From positions 868,001-932,000 of the forward strand of contig NZ_CP062182.1 in the NCBI RefSeq assembly GCF_022700675.1: a stretch of DNA of 64,000 nt. The letters run 5' to 3'. Within the stretch, counting starts at the first letter, position 1; every line of letters starts with the position of its first letter. Origin of the DNA: Acinetobacter sp. ASP199 (GTDB taxonomy: Bacteria > Pseudomonadota > Gammaproteobacteria > Pseudomonadales > Moraxellaceae). Of the stretch, positions 49,760-58,424 are shown one piece after another. The notes beneath the pieces were generated by a model. It was not told the DNA's origin and ran no database searches. It worked only from the letters and a program-made list of their open reading frames with translations. The translations under genes were made by a program, and so were the position numbers.

Positions 49760-49776
49760 TGTATAACTCCATTTAT

Positions 49777-49813
49777 GATACGTTGTTGAGTTTATTTTTA
49801 CTTTTGATGTTTC
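49777..49813. promoter_or_regulatory. Candidate PaaX operator at paaZ
   Basis: GATAC (49777-49781) and GTTTC (49809-49813) with exactly 27 bases between; extended arms TTATGATAC and GTTTCATAA are near-perfect complements. It lies 18 bp upstream of the paaZ start. Confidence 0.5.
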
Positions 49814-49940
49814 ATAAATTGCAATCAAAAAGCTCAAATGTCAATCATAATCCACAGGTAAAAAAGTAAATTTCATGTAATTAAAAATTTAAAAATAATA
49901 AAAACAATAAGTTGAAAAAAATCATCTAGAAAAATTATTT

Positions 49941-49977
49941 GATACTTAAAAAATACTATTGATTTTATATTTGTATC
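49941..49977. promoter_or_regulatory. Candidate PaaX operator at paaA
   Basis: GATAC (49941-49945) and GTATC (49973-49977) separated by 27 bases, the same geometry as at the MFS and paaZ promoters. A further GTATC lies at 49992. The paaA start is 45 bp downstream of the main repeat. Confidence 0.55.
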
Positions 49978-50021
49978 GTTTTAATTTGAATGTATCAGCA
50001 CTTGGGATAAGTGAGACAAAC

Positions 50022-50966
50022 ATGAATAAGCAACAACAAACTTTCGATCAGAAAATAGAACAGGACATTTCTATTGAAGCGAAGGACTGGATGCCAGATG
50101 CCTATAGAAAGACCCTGATCCGCCAGATTGGTCAGCATGGACATTCAGAAGTGATTGGCATGTTGCCGGAAGGTAACTGGATTACCCGAGCACCGACTTT
50201 AAAACGTAAAGCGGTATTACTGGCTAAAGTTCAGGATGAAGCTGGACATGGCCTATACCTTTATAGCGCAGCAGAAACACTGGGTGCCGACCGTGATGAC
50301 ATGATGGAAAAACTCATCGCTGGCCGTATGAAATATTCATCAATTTTTAACTACCCAACTTTAAGCTGGGCAGATGTTGCTGCGATTGGCTGGTTGGTAG
50401 ATGGTGCTGCGATTGTCAATCAGGTGGCATTGTGCCGTACCTCTTATGGTCCTTATGCACGTGCCATGGTACGTATCTGTAAGGAAGAAAGTTTCCACCA
50501 GCGTCAGGGCTTTGAAGCAATGATGCAGTTGGCAGAAGGAACCCCTGAGCAGAAGCAGATGGCACAGGATGCAGTCAATCGCTTCTGGTGGCCAGCACTC
50601 ATGATGTTTGGTCCAAGCGATGACAACTCTCCAAATAGTGCACAGAGCATGCAGTGGAAAATCAAGCTGTTCAGTAATGATGCGCTGCGTCAGAAATTTG
50701 TCGACAACACCGTACCACAGGTATTGCAGCTGGGCCTGACCGTGCCGGATCCAGACCTGAAGTTTAATGAAGAAACGGGCCATTATGAATTTGGCGAAGT
50801 GAACTGGGATGAGTTTTTTGACGTACTGGCAGGCAAGGGCCCATGCAATCACGAGCGTATTGAAGCGCGTCGTAAGGCTTGGGAAGACGGCAAGTGGGTG
50901 CGTGATTCAGCGGCAGTTTATGCCAGCAAGCAACAGCAGCAGTCAGATAACAGAAAAATCGCCTAA
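50022..50966 (+). CDS. paaA: Phenylacetyl-CoA 1,2-epoxidase subunit PaaA
   Basis: A 314-residue catalytic subunit of the di-iron monooxygenase that epoxidises phenylacetyl-CoA. Iron-ligand motifs are visible: [17 protein letters not shown] near residue 73 (E and H) and [15 protein letters not shown] near 156. ATG at 50022 follows GTGAGA. First gene of the paaABCDEFGHJ operon. Confidence 0.97.
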   Translation: MNKQQQTFDQKIEQDISIEAKDWMPDAYRKTLIRQIGQHGHSEVIGMLPEGNWITRAPTLKRKAVLLAKVQDEAGHGLYLYSAAETLGADRDDMMEKLIAGRMKYSSIFNYPTLSWADVAAIGWLVDGAAIVNQVALCRTSYGPYARAMVRICKEESFHQRQGFEAMMQLAEGTPEQKQMAQDAVNRFWWPALMMFGPSDDNSPNSAQSMQWKIKLFSNDALRQKFVDNTVPQVLQLGLTVPDPDLKFNEETGHYEFGEVNWDEFFDVLAGKGPCNHERIEARRKAWEDGKWVRDSAAVYASKQQQQSDNRKIA

Positions 50967-50994
50967 GGCAACGGAATAGCAAAAGGATATGCAA

Positions 50995-51282
50995 ATGAAC
51001 AAAAACAACTGGTCTTTATACGAAGTTTTTATTCGCAGCAAACAGGGTTTGAGTCACCGTCATGTGGGTAGCCTGCGTGCACCTGATGATGAAATTGCTT
51101 TGCAAAATGCCCGTGACGTCTACACCCGCCGTAATGAAGGAATCAGTATCTGGGTGGTGAAATCTGAACTGATTACCTCTTCACAGCCAGATGAAAAACA
51201 GGAATTTTTTGACCCTTCACTGAGCAAGGTCTATCGTCATCCGACCTTCTATCACATTCCAGATGGCATCGAGCATATGTAA
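50995..51282 (+). CDS. paaB: Phenylacetyl-CoA epoxidase subunit PaaB
   Basis: A 95-residue small subunit. It has the family blocks SLYEVFIRSKQGLSHRHVGS, then ALQNARDVYTRRNEGISIWV. PaaB bridges two PaaAC heterodimers. The ATG at 50995 is used because AGGAT directly abuts the earlier ATG at 50989. Confidence 0.96.
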   Translation: MNKNNWSLYEVFIRSKQGLSHRHVGSLRAPDDEIALQNARDVYTRRNEGISIWVVKSELITSSQPDEKQEFFDPSLSKVYRHPTFYHIPDGIEHM

Positions 51283-51298
51283 GGTGGAGGAAAGAACA

Positions 51299-52054
51299 AT
51301 GACAAATCAGGTATTAGCACAATTCTTGCTGCATGTTGGCGACAGCCAGCTGATCCTTTCACACCGTCTGGCGGAATGGTGTGGTCATGCACCTGAGCTG
51401 GAGCTGGATATTGCATTGGCCAATATCGGTCTGGATCTTTTGGGGCAGGCACGTACCGCACTGAGTCTGGCGGGCGAAATTGAAGGACTGGGCCGTGATG
51501 AAGACAAATTGGCCTATTTCCGTACCGAACGTGAATATCGCAACTTGCTGCTTTGCGAACAACCAAATAACGATTTTGGTCAAACCATCGTACGCCAGTG
51601 GTTGATGGATCATTACCATGCCTTGCTGTTTGCAGCACTCAGTAATAGCAAGAATGAAGATATTGCAGCTTTCGCAATTAAGTCCTTAAAAGAAGTGAAA
51701 TACCACCTGCGTTTTTCTACTGCATGGATGGAACGCCTGAGTCTGGGCACTGCAGAAGCACATGAAAAAATCCAGCAAGGTCTGAACCAGCTGTGGCGCT
51801 TCACTGAAGAGCTGTTCAGTCTAACCGCAGATGAACGTCAGCTGGTAGAAGCCTATCTGATTCCTGATCTGGAATTGCTGAAACCGAAATGGCTCGAAAA
51901 TATTAACGCCGAGCTGCAACGTTTTGAGTTGAGCCTGCCAGAGAGTGGAGCTTACCGTAGCGGTGCCAAGCAAGGGTTGCATACCGAACATCTGGGTTAT
52001 GTACTGGCGGAACTGCAATATATGCAGCGTAGCTATCCAGGCATGAACTGGTAA
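51299..52054 (+). CDS. paaC: Phenylacetyl-CoA epoxidase structural subunit PaaC
   Basis: A 251-residue ferritin-like partner of PaaA. Segments DIALANIGLDLLGQARTALS and KSLKEVKYHLRFSTAWMERL are family typical; iron ligands are not complete, as usual. GGAGGAAAG precedes the ATG at 51299. Directly downstream of paaB. Confidence 0.96.
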   Translation: MTNQVLAQFLLHVGDSQLILSHRLAEWCGHAPELELDIALANIGLDLLGQARTALSLAGEIEGLGRDEDKLAYFRTEREYRNLLLCEQPNNDFGQTIVRQWLMDHYHALLFAALSNSKNEDIAAFAIKSLKEVKYHLRFSTAWMERLSLGTAEAHEKIQQGLNQLWRFTEELFSLTADERQLVEAYLIPDLELLKPKWLENINAELQRFELSLPESGAYRSGAKQGLHTEHLGYVLAELQYMQRSYPGMNW

Positions 52055-52082
52055 ATCCAACACATCACAGGGAGTGAGTGGC

Positions 52083-52583
52083 ATGAACCTGATCAGACAT
52101 GTAGAAGATCAATGTTGGGAAGTGCTGGCGCAGGTTTCCGATCCGGAAATTCCAGTACTGTCAGTTCTCGATCTGGGCATGATTCGTGGGATAGAGGTTA
52201 ACCCGCAGGATGAAATCGTGGTCCGCCTGACACCGACCTATAGTGGCTGTCCGGCAACCGATCTGCTCAAAACCGAGATCACCCAGGCATTTGCAGCACA
52301 TGAGTTGACGCCGGTCAAAGTAGTGGTTGACCTGTCCGAAGCCTGGACCACTGACTGGATGAGCGAAGCAGGTAAACAGAAGCTGCAGCAATACGGGATC
52401 GCCCCACCCAAAGGGAATTCAAGCAGCTGCGGTACCCATATCGCGCTCAGTGATGGTATCCAGTGTCCATATTGTCATAGCCACCACACCCGACTGTTAA
52501 GTGAATTCAGTTCAACTGCTTGCAAGGCGCTGTACAAATGTCAGGAATGCCTGGAGCCGTTTGACTATTTTAAATGTATTTAA
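52083..52583 (+). CDS. paaD: Phenylacetate degradation protein PaaD (MIP18/SufT-like)
   Basis: A 166-residue protein with an N-terminal DUF59 domain (QVSDPEIPVLSVLDLGMIRG, then TPTYSGCPATDLL) and a C-terminal zinc-like part with four or more Cys (CPYCHSHHTRLLSEF, CKALYKCQECLEPFD). It is needed to mature an iron-sulfur or di-iron component of the epoxidase. ATG at 52083 has AGGGAG eight bases upstream. Confidence 0.94.
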   Translation: MNLIRHVEDQCWEVLAQVSDPEIPVLSVLDLGMIRGIEVNPQDEIVVRLTPTYSGCPATDLLKTEITQAFAAHELTPVKVVVDLSEAWTTDWMSEAGKQKLQQYGIAPPKGNSSSCGTHIALSDGIQCPYCHSHHTRLLSEFSSTACKALYKCQECLEPFDYFKCI

Positions 52584-52648
52584 GGGCTTAAGCGCACAAG
52601 CCAGAACAATAAAGCGTGAGATCGCCACAGCTTAAGAAGGATTTTAAA

Positions 52649-53707
52649 ATGAGCCAGTTTATTCCGTTAACGATTAAATCTATTCAGCCTCAGACTGAAC
52701 AGGCAATTTGTATTGCTTTTGAATTGAGTCCTGAACATGCCGAAAGCTTTCAGTATCAGCCGGGTCAGCATTTGACGATTCGTCACCTGGCTGAACAGGA
52801 AGAATTGCGCCGCTGCTATTCCATCTGTAGTGATACTGAAGAAGATATGAGTATCGCGATCAAGAAAATTGATCAGGGCCAGTTCTCGACCTGGGCCAAT
52901 GAAAACCTGAAAGTTGGCGATGTGCTGGAAGTGATGCCACCACAAGGCGTATTTTTCCAGAAAGCAGCCAAAACTGGCGGCAAACATTATCTGGGCTTTG
53001 CGGCGGGCAGTGGAATCACGCCTATCTTGTCGATTGTCAAAGCGGTTCTGAACCATCATCAGGGTGCAAGCTTTACCCTGGTTTATGGTAACCGTTCCTG
53101 GAAACAGACCATGTTCTCCGAGCAGATTATGGACCTGAAAGACCGCTTCAAGGAGCGCCTGCAGCTGATTAACATTTTCTCGCGTGAGCTGAATGACAGC
53201 GAAATTTTTAATGGCCGTATTGATGCAGAAAAACTGCAGCAGCTGTATCAGGCCGGTTTGCTTCCGGCAGAAACCGATCACTGTTTTGCCTGTGGTCCTG
53301 AAGAAATGATGAATGCGGTAGAAACCGTTTTGCCGGAACTGGGGATCGACCGCAGCAAGATTCACACCGAACGTTTCAATACAGGGACAGTACCAAAAGC
53401 CTCTGCACAGCAAATCGAAAGCCGTAGTGAAGAAAAGGTCAATATTATTCTTGATGGTCGTGAACTGATCATTGAAGTGTCCAAGCAGGATGACAGCATT
53501 CTGGATGCCGCTTTACGTGCTGGTGCCGATCTACCTTATGCCTGCAAGGGCGGGGTCTGTGCAACCTGTAAATGTAAGGTGCTGCAGGGTGAAGTGGAAA
53601 TGGCGATTAACTACAGCCTGGAGGAAGAAGAAATCCAGAAAGGTTATGTGCTGAGCTGTCAGGCCCGTCCGACCTCTGCCAATGTCCGCCTCAGTTTTGA
53701 TGAATAA
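52649..53707 (+). CDS. paaE: Phenylacetyl-CoA epoxidase reductase PaaE
   Basis: A 352-residue reductase feeding electrons from NADPH to PaaABC. Domains in order: FAD-binding barrel (RRCYSICSDTEED near 62), NAD domain (GFAAGSGITPILSIVK near 115) and a C-terminal plant-type 2Fe-2S ferredoxin (YACKGGVCATCKCKVLQGEV, then LSCQARPTS). AAGGA precedes ATG 52649. Confidence 0.96.
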   Translation: MSQFIPLTIKSIQPQTEQAICIAFELSPEHAESFQYQPGQHLTIRHLAEQEELRRCYSICSDTEEDMSIAIKKIDQGQFSTWANENLKVGDVLEVMPPQGVFFQKAAKTGGKHYLGFAAGSGITPILSIVKAVLNHHQGASFTLVYGNRSWKQTMFSEQIMDLKDRFKERLQLINIFSRELNDSEIFNGRIDAEKLQQLYQAGLLPAETDHCFACGPEEMMNAVETVLPELGIDRSKIHTERFNTGTVPKASAQQIESRSEEKVNIILDGRELIIEVSKQDDSILDAALRAGADLPYACKGGVCATCKCKVLQGEVEMAINYSLEEEEIQKGYVLSCQARPTSANVRLSFDE

Positions 53708-53740
53708 CAGGCAAGTCAGGTCCATTACAGGAAGATCACT

Positions 53741-54526
53741 ATGGAAATGATGAAAACGGAATTGATTAAAACCAGTTCACCCAAAGCCGGCGTGGTACTG
53801 ATCGAGCTGAACCGCCCGGAAAAGCGCAATGCCCTGAACAATGCCACACTCAAGGCGCTTGCTGATACCTTGCAGAACCTGGATGCAGAAACTGAGGTCA
53901 AGGCTGTAGTGATCACCGGTAACACCCAGTGTTTTGCCGCTGGTGCCGATTTAAATGAACTGGCGCAGCTGGATGTAGTGAGCATTCAGCAGGATCAGCG
54001 TCCATTATTGTGGAAACGCATTGATGAATTTTCCAAGCCATTGATTATGGCAGTAAATGGTTATGCCTTTGGTGCCGGTTTTGAACTGGCTCTGCACGGC
54101 GACATGGTGCTGACAGGGGGAAATGCCCAGTTTGCACTGCCTGAAATTGGTCTGGGTATGTTGCCGGGAGCCGGAGGAACTCAACGCCTGGCCCGCCTGG
54201 TCGGTCAGCAGCTATGTATGCGCTGGGCAATGACCGGTGAAGTAATTTCGGCACAGACCGCACTGCAGCACGGCATCACCAGCCAGATCTGCCCAGCTGA
54301 TTTAACGGTGCAATATGCAGTAGAACTGGCAGCTAAAATCGCCCGACAGGCGCCACTGGCCATCCGTGTGATTAAACAATCCCTGAAATCAATACATGAA
54401 GTGACCCTGAGTCAGGGCCTCAAACTGGAACGTCAGCATTTTGTCTGGCTGGCGGCTACACAGGATCGTCAGGAAGGCATTAACGCTTTCCTGGAAAAAA
54501 GAAAACCAGAATTTATAGGTGCGTAA
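53741..54526 (+). CDS. paaF: 2,3-dehydroadipyl-CoA hydratase PaaF
   Basis: A 261-residue crotonase-family enoyl-CoA hydratase. Oxyanion segments AAGADLNELAQL near 67 and FGAGFELALHGDMVL near 105; catalytic Glu in ALPEIGLGMLPGAGGTQRL near 130. It hydrates 2,3-dehydroadipyl-CoA. The stop overlaps the paaG start by one base. Confidence 0.93.
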   Translation: MEMMKTELIKTSSPKAGVVLIELNRPEKRNALNNATLKALADTLQNLDAETEVKAVVITGNTQCFAAGADLNELAQLDVVSIQQDQRPLLWKRIDEFSKPLIMAVNGYAFGAGFELALHGDMVLTGGNAQFALPEIGLGMLPGAGGTQRLARLVGQQLCMRWAMTGEVISAQTALQHGITSQICPADLTVQYAVELAAKIARQAPLAIRVIKQSLKSIHEVTLSQGLKLERQHFVWLAATQDRQEGINAFLEKRKPEFIGA

Positions 54527-55317
54527 TGGATTACCAAACAATTATTGTCGAAGAAAAAAATGCAGTGGGCTACCTGACCTTTAACCGTCCAAAACAGCTC
54601 AACAGCTTTAACGAAACCATGCATCAGGAAGTATCTTCTGTGATGAAACGCTGGGCTAAAGATACTGCAATTCGTGCCGTGGTGATTTCGGCGGAAGGTC
54701 GTGGTTTCTGTGCCGGTCAGGACCTGAATGACCGTGTGGTTGATCCGAATGCCGATGCACCGGATCTGGGTTTGTCAATTGAGAAATACTACAACCCGCT
54801 AATCAAGCTGATTACCGAAATGCCTAAACCGGTGATCTGTGCCGTAAATGGCGTAGCAGCAGGTGCAGGCGCCAATATCGCCCTGGCTTGTGACATTGTG
54901 GTGGCAGCCAAATCTGCTTCTTTTATTCAGGCCTTCTGCCGCCTTGGTCTGGTACCAGATTCAGGCGGTACCTGGTTCCTGCCACGTCTGGTCGGTCGTG
55001 CCCAGGCAATGGGTCTTGCAATGCTGGGTGACAAAATCTCTGCTGAACGTGCGCTGCAACTCGGCATGATCTGGCAAGTAGTCGAAGATGATCAGTTGAA
55101 AGCGGAAGCAGCGAAAATGGCCGAGCATCTGGCGACTCAACCAACATATGGTCTATCTCTGATTAAAAAAGCGATTCATGCTGCTGCAGACAATAATCTG
55201 GATGAGCAACTAATTCTGGAGCGCGACCTGCAGCGTCTGGCTGGTCGTTCTAGCGATTACCGTGAAGGTGTACAGGCCTTTATGCAAAAACGCACACCGC
55301 AATATAAGGGGTGCTAA
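54526..55317 (+). CDS. paaG: 2-(1,2-epoxy-1,2-dihydrophenyl)acetyl-CoA isomerase PaaG
   Basis: A 263-residue crotonase-fold isomerase converting the ring epoxide to oxepin-CoA. Blocks GRGFCAGQDLNDRV near 65 and GAGANIALACDIVVAAKSASF near 112; SGGTWFLPRLVGRAQAMGLA is typical of PaaG. ATG at 54526 overlaps the paaF stop (TAATG), so translation is coupled. Confidence 0.94.
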   Translation: MDYQTIIVEEKNAVGYLTFNRPKQLNSFNETMHQEVSSVMKRWAKDTAIRAVVISAEGRGFCAGQDLNDRVVDPNADAPDLGLSIEKYYNPLIKLITEMPKPVICAVNGVAAGAGANIALACDIVVAAKSASFIQAFCRLGLVPDSGGTWFLPRLVGRAQAMGLAMLGDKISAERALQLGMIWQVVEDDQLKAEAAKMAEHLATQPTYGLSLIKKAIHAAADNNLDEQLILERDLQRLAGRSSDYREGVQAFMQKRTPQYKGC

Positions 55318-55319
55318 AT

Positions 55320-56873
55320 ATGCCAGATATTGATTTAATTCAGGCCAAAGTTGCGGTGATTGGTGCCGGTACCATGGGTATCGGGATTGCCCAGCTGGCT
55401 GCGATGCATGGTCACTCGACCTATGTTTATGATGTCGATGTTAGCCGGACCCAGACTGCACTACAGGAATTACAGGCACAGCTGAGCAAGCGTGTCGCTG
55501 CAGGTAAAATGACTCAAGAACTGCTAGACAGTACTTTTGCCAACCTGACAGTAGTGAATGATCTAAATCAGCTTGCTGACCGTGACCTGATTGTTGAAGC
55601 AATTGTTGAAAAGAAGGAAGTGAAGCAGAACCTGTTCCAGCAACTGGCAGAAATCTGCCCGGCTGAGACCATCTTTGCTTCAAATACCTCATCGATTTCA
55701 ATTACTGCCATTGCTGCGGCTGTACCGCATCCAGAACGGGTGGTGGGGTTGCACTTCTTTAATCCGGCACCAGTCATGAAGCTGGTGGAAATTATTCGTG
55801 GTCTGAAAACCGCTACGGAAATTGCGGATGCCCTGATTGAGCTGATGACACGCTGGAAAAAAGTACCGGTCACGGCAAAATCTACTCCAGGTTTTATCGT
55901 GAATCGTGTGGCACGTCCTTACTATGCAGAAGCCTTTCGTGCCTTGCAGGAAAATGTCACCACCCCTGAACAGCTGGACTTTATCATGCGCGAATGTGGT
56001 CGCTTTGCCATGGGGCCATGTGAGCTGACTGACCTAATCGGGCAGGATGTGAATTTTTCGGTGACTCAAAGCGTCTATAACGAATTCTTTAATGAACCAC
56101 GTTACCGTCCATCTTTAATCCAGAAAGAACTGGTCGATGCCGGCTGTCTGGGGCGCAAGTCCAAGCAGGGTTTCTATGACTACCGTACTGATGTGCGTAC
56201 CCCGACTTATGAATTGCCGGTGCTATATGCCAAATCTGTACAAAAACTTAAAGTGACAGTGAAAGGTGCCTGGCAGTATTCTGCCGCGTTAATTGAACGC
56301 TTAAAGCAAGCCTCGCATGTAGAGCTGAGTTTTCAGGCAGCTGAGCACAGTGAAATTCTGATTGGTGACGTGTCACTGCGTTTGTCTCTGGGTGAGTCGG
56401 TTGAACTGGACTATACCCAGCAGAAAGTCGTACTGATGGATTGGCATGCGGACTGGCATAATGCCAAAGCGATTCCGGTAACTGCATCACCTGCCTGTAC
56501 GGAGCAGGATCGATATGTGATCGAACAGCTGCTGGTAGGTATGAATGTGATACCAATTTGGTCTAAAGACCATGCTGGTCTTTATGTGCTACGTACCATT
56601 GCCATGCTGGTCAACGAAGGCTGTGAAGCTGTTCTACATAATATTGCTAATGAGCAAGATATTGATTCAGCGATGAAATTTGGTGTCAATTATCCAAATG
56701 GCCCATTTGAATGGGTGAATAAAATTGGATATGACACAATTTTACAAATATTAAAAAATATGTATCGTATTTATGGTGAAGAACGGTACCGACCTAGTAT
56801 ATATTTAGCTAAGCAGGCAGCGCTAGGACAGGCGCAACAAGTATCGCCAACACAGTTACGTGTGGCGGGCTAA
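55320..56873 (+). CDS. paaH: 3-hydroxyadipyl-CoA dehydrogenase PaaH
   Basis: A 517-residue NAD-dependent dehydrogenase. Rossmann motif IGAGTMGIGIAQLAA near residue 15, then FASNTSSISITAIA near 120 and the signature HFFNPAPVMKLVEIIRG near 141. A second, shorter 3HCDH helical domain occupies the C-terminal 100 residues. GTG/ATG choice: ATG 55320 after AAGGGG. Confidence 0.94.
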   Translation: MPDIDLIQAKVAVIGAGTMGIGIAQLAAMHGHSTYVYDVDVSRTQTALQELQAQLSKRVAAGKMTQELLDSTFANLTVVNDLNQLADRDLIVEAIVEKKEVKQNLFQQLAEICPAETIFASNTSSISITAIAAAVPHPERVVGLHFFNPAPVMKLVEIIRGLKTATEIADALIELMTRWKKVPVTAKSTPGFIVNRVARPYYAEAFRALQENVTTPEQLDFIMRECGRFAMGPCELTDLIGQDVNFSVTQSVYNEFFNEPRYRPSLIQKELVDAGCLGRKSKQGFYDYRTDVRTPTYELPVLYAKSVQKLKVTVKGAWQYSAALIERLKQASHVELSFQAAEHSEILIGDVSLRLSLGESVELDYTQQKVVLMDWHADWHNAKAIPVTASPACTEQDRYVIEQLLVGMNVIPIWSKDHAGLYVLRTIAMLVNEGCEAVLHNIANEQDIDSAMKFGVNYPNGPFEWVNKIGYDTILQILKNMYRIYGEERYRPSIYLAKQAALGQAQQVSPTQLRVAG

Positions 56874-56882
56874 GGAATAAAA

Positions 56883-58097
56883 ATGATGGAACATGTTTAT
56901 ATTTTTGACGGTATTCGTACCCCAATCGGTCGTTATGCGGGTGGTTTGAGCGGCATTCGTGCCGATGACCTGGCCGCTTTACCGATCCGGTATTTAAAAA
57001 ACCAGCATCCTGACCTGCCATGGGCAGATGTTGATGAGGTGATTTTAGGCTGTGCCAATCAGGCGGGTGAAGATAACCGTAACGTCGCACGTATGGCTGC
57101 ACTTTTAGCTGGTCTTCCGGAAAGCGTGCCCGCCATTACCGTAAACCGCCTTTGTGCGTCTGGACTTGATGCTGTAGGCCTCGCTGCACGAGCAATTAAA
57201 TCGGGTGAAGCGCAGTTTGTAGTGGCTGGTGGTGTGGAATCAATGAGCCGCGCACCATTTGTACAGTCTAAGCCAACCACTGCTTTTAGCCGTACCCCGG
57301 AAATTTATGACACCACCATTGGCTGGCGTTTCATTAATCCAAAATTCAAGGCCGGTTTTGGTGTGGACAGCATGCCGGAAACGGCAGAAAACGTGGCTGA
57401 AAAATACCAGGTCAGCCGTGAAGATCAGGACCTGTTTGCTTATCGCAGTCAGCAAAAAACTGCACAGGCACAGCAGAATGGCATTTTCCAGGCAGAAATC
57501 TTGCCAGTAGAAATCAAGGGTACTAAAGGCTCTACTCAATTGGTTGCTGAAGATGAGCATCCACGTGCCGATACTACTTTAGAAAAACTAACCTCTCTGA
57601 AAGCGCCATTCCGTAAGGAAGGTGGTTCGGTGACTGCGGGCAATGCTTCCGGTGTTAATGACGGTGCAGCCTGCGTGCTTTTAGGAAATCAGGCATTTGC
57701 CGAGCAGCATGGTTTAAAACCTTTGGCCCGTGTGGTCGGAATTGCCAGTGCAGGGGTCGCAGCCCGTTATATGGGTATTGGTCCTGTACCGGCCGTACAG
57801 AAAGTATTAAAACAGACCGGTCTCAGTCTGGAACAGATAGATGTCATCGAGCTGAATGAAGCCTTTGCCGCACAGGCACTTGCGGTACTGCGTGAGTTGA
57901 GACTTCAGGATGATGATCCACGGGTCAACCCGAACGGCGGCGCCATTGCCCTCGGCCATCCTCTTGGGATGAGCGGTACACGTCTGGTGATTACTGCCAT
58001 GCATGAACTTAAACGCCGCAATGGCAAATATGCACTTTGCACCATGTGTGTCGGTGTCGGTCAAGGTGTTGCACTGGTTTTAGAAAATATGGATTAA
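56883..58097 (+). CDS. paaJ: 3-oxoadipyl-CoA / 3-oxo-5,6-dehydrosuberyl-CoA thiolase PaaJ
   Basis: A 404-residue thiolase. The acyl-enzyme Cys is in [18 protein letters not shown] near 88; [20 protein letters not shown] near 350 (His) and [16 protein letters not shown] near 387 (Cys) complete the active site. It releases acetyl-CoA and succinyl-CoA in the last steps. AAGGA precedes the start. A MITE-like element follows. Confidence 0.95.
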   Translation: MMEHVYIFDGIRTPIGRYAGGLSGIRADDLAALPIRYLKNQHPDLPWADVDEVILGCANQAGEDNRNVARMAALLAGLPESVPAITVNRLCASGLDAVGLAARAIKSGEAQFVVAGGVESMSRAPFVQSKPTTAFSRTPEIYDTTIGWRFINPKFKAGFGVDSMPETAENVAEKYQVSREDQDLFAYRSQQKTAQAQQNGIFQAEILPVEIKGTKGSTQLVAEDEHPRADTTLEKLTSLKAPFRKEGGSVTAGNASGVNDGAACVLLGNQAFAEQHGLKPLARVVGIASAGVAARYMGIGPVPAVQKVLKQTGLSLEQIDVIELNEAFAAQALAVLRELRLQDDDPRVNPNGGAIALGHPLGMSGTRLVITAMHELKRRNGKYALCTMCVGVGQGVALVLENMD

Positions 58098-58105
58098 ACA
58101 CATTA

Positions 58106-58371
58106 GGGTCTGTTGGCATTTCATAAATGGCTTGCGCTGTAGGCTAAAACTGAGCAGATCAGGCATGAAACGAAAGGAATAGCGAGACTATTGCTAAGTT
58201 TCATAACGCAATCTGAGAAAGTTTTAGCCACAGCCTTTCAGGACAAGCATATTTTTTGCTGCTATTGCGTTATGAGTCAGTCATTTAGAGTGACTAAATT
58301 TCCTGCCTCATGCCTTCTATCAGCTAAAAAATATGCGTAGTCGCAAACATAGACGAATTGTCAACAGACCC
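58106..58371. mobile_element. MITE-like element between paaJ and paaK
   Basis: A 266-bp non-coding element with terminal inverted repeats GGGTCTGTTG at 58106 and CAACAGACCC ending 58371, extending imperfectly inward. TA dinucleotides at 58104-58105 and 58372-58373 look like a target duplication. Internal nested inverted repeats (GCTGTAGGCTAAAACT with AGTTTTAGCCACAGC; GCATATTTTTTGCTG with CAGCTAAAAAATATGC) predict strong folding. No open reading frame of note. Confidence 0.75.
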
Positions 58372-58424
58372 TATCAATCAATGAATTAAATCGTGGTCAG
58401 GAAGACTGCGTCAGGAGTAACAAT

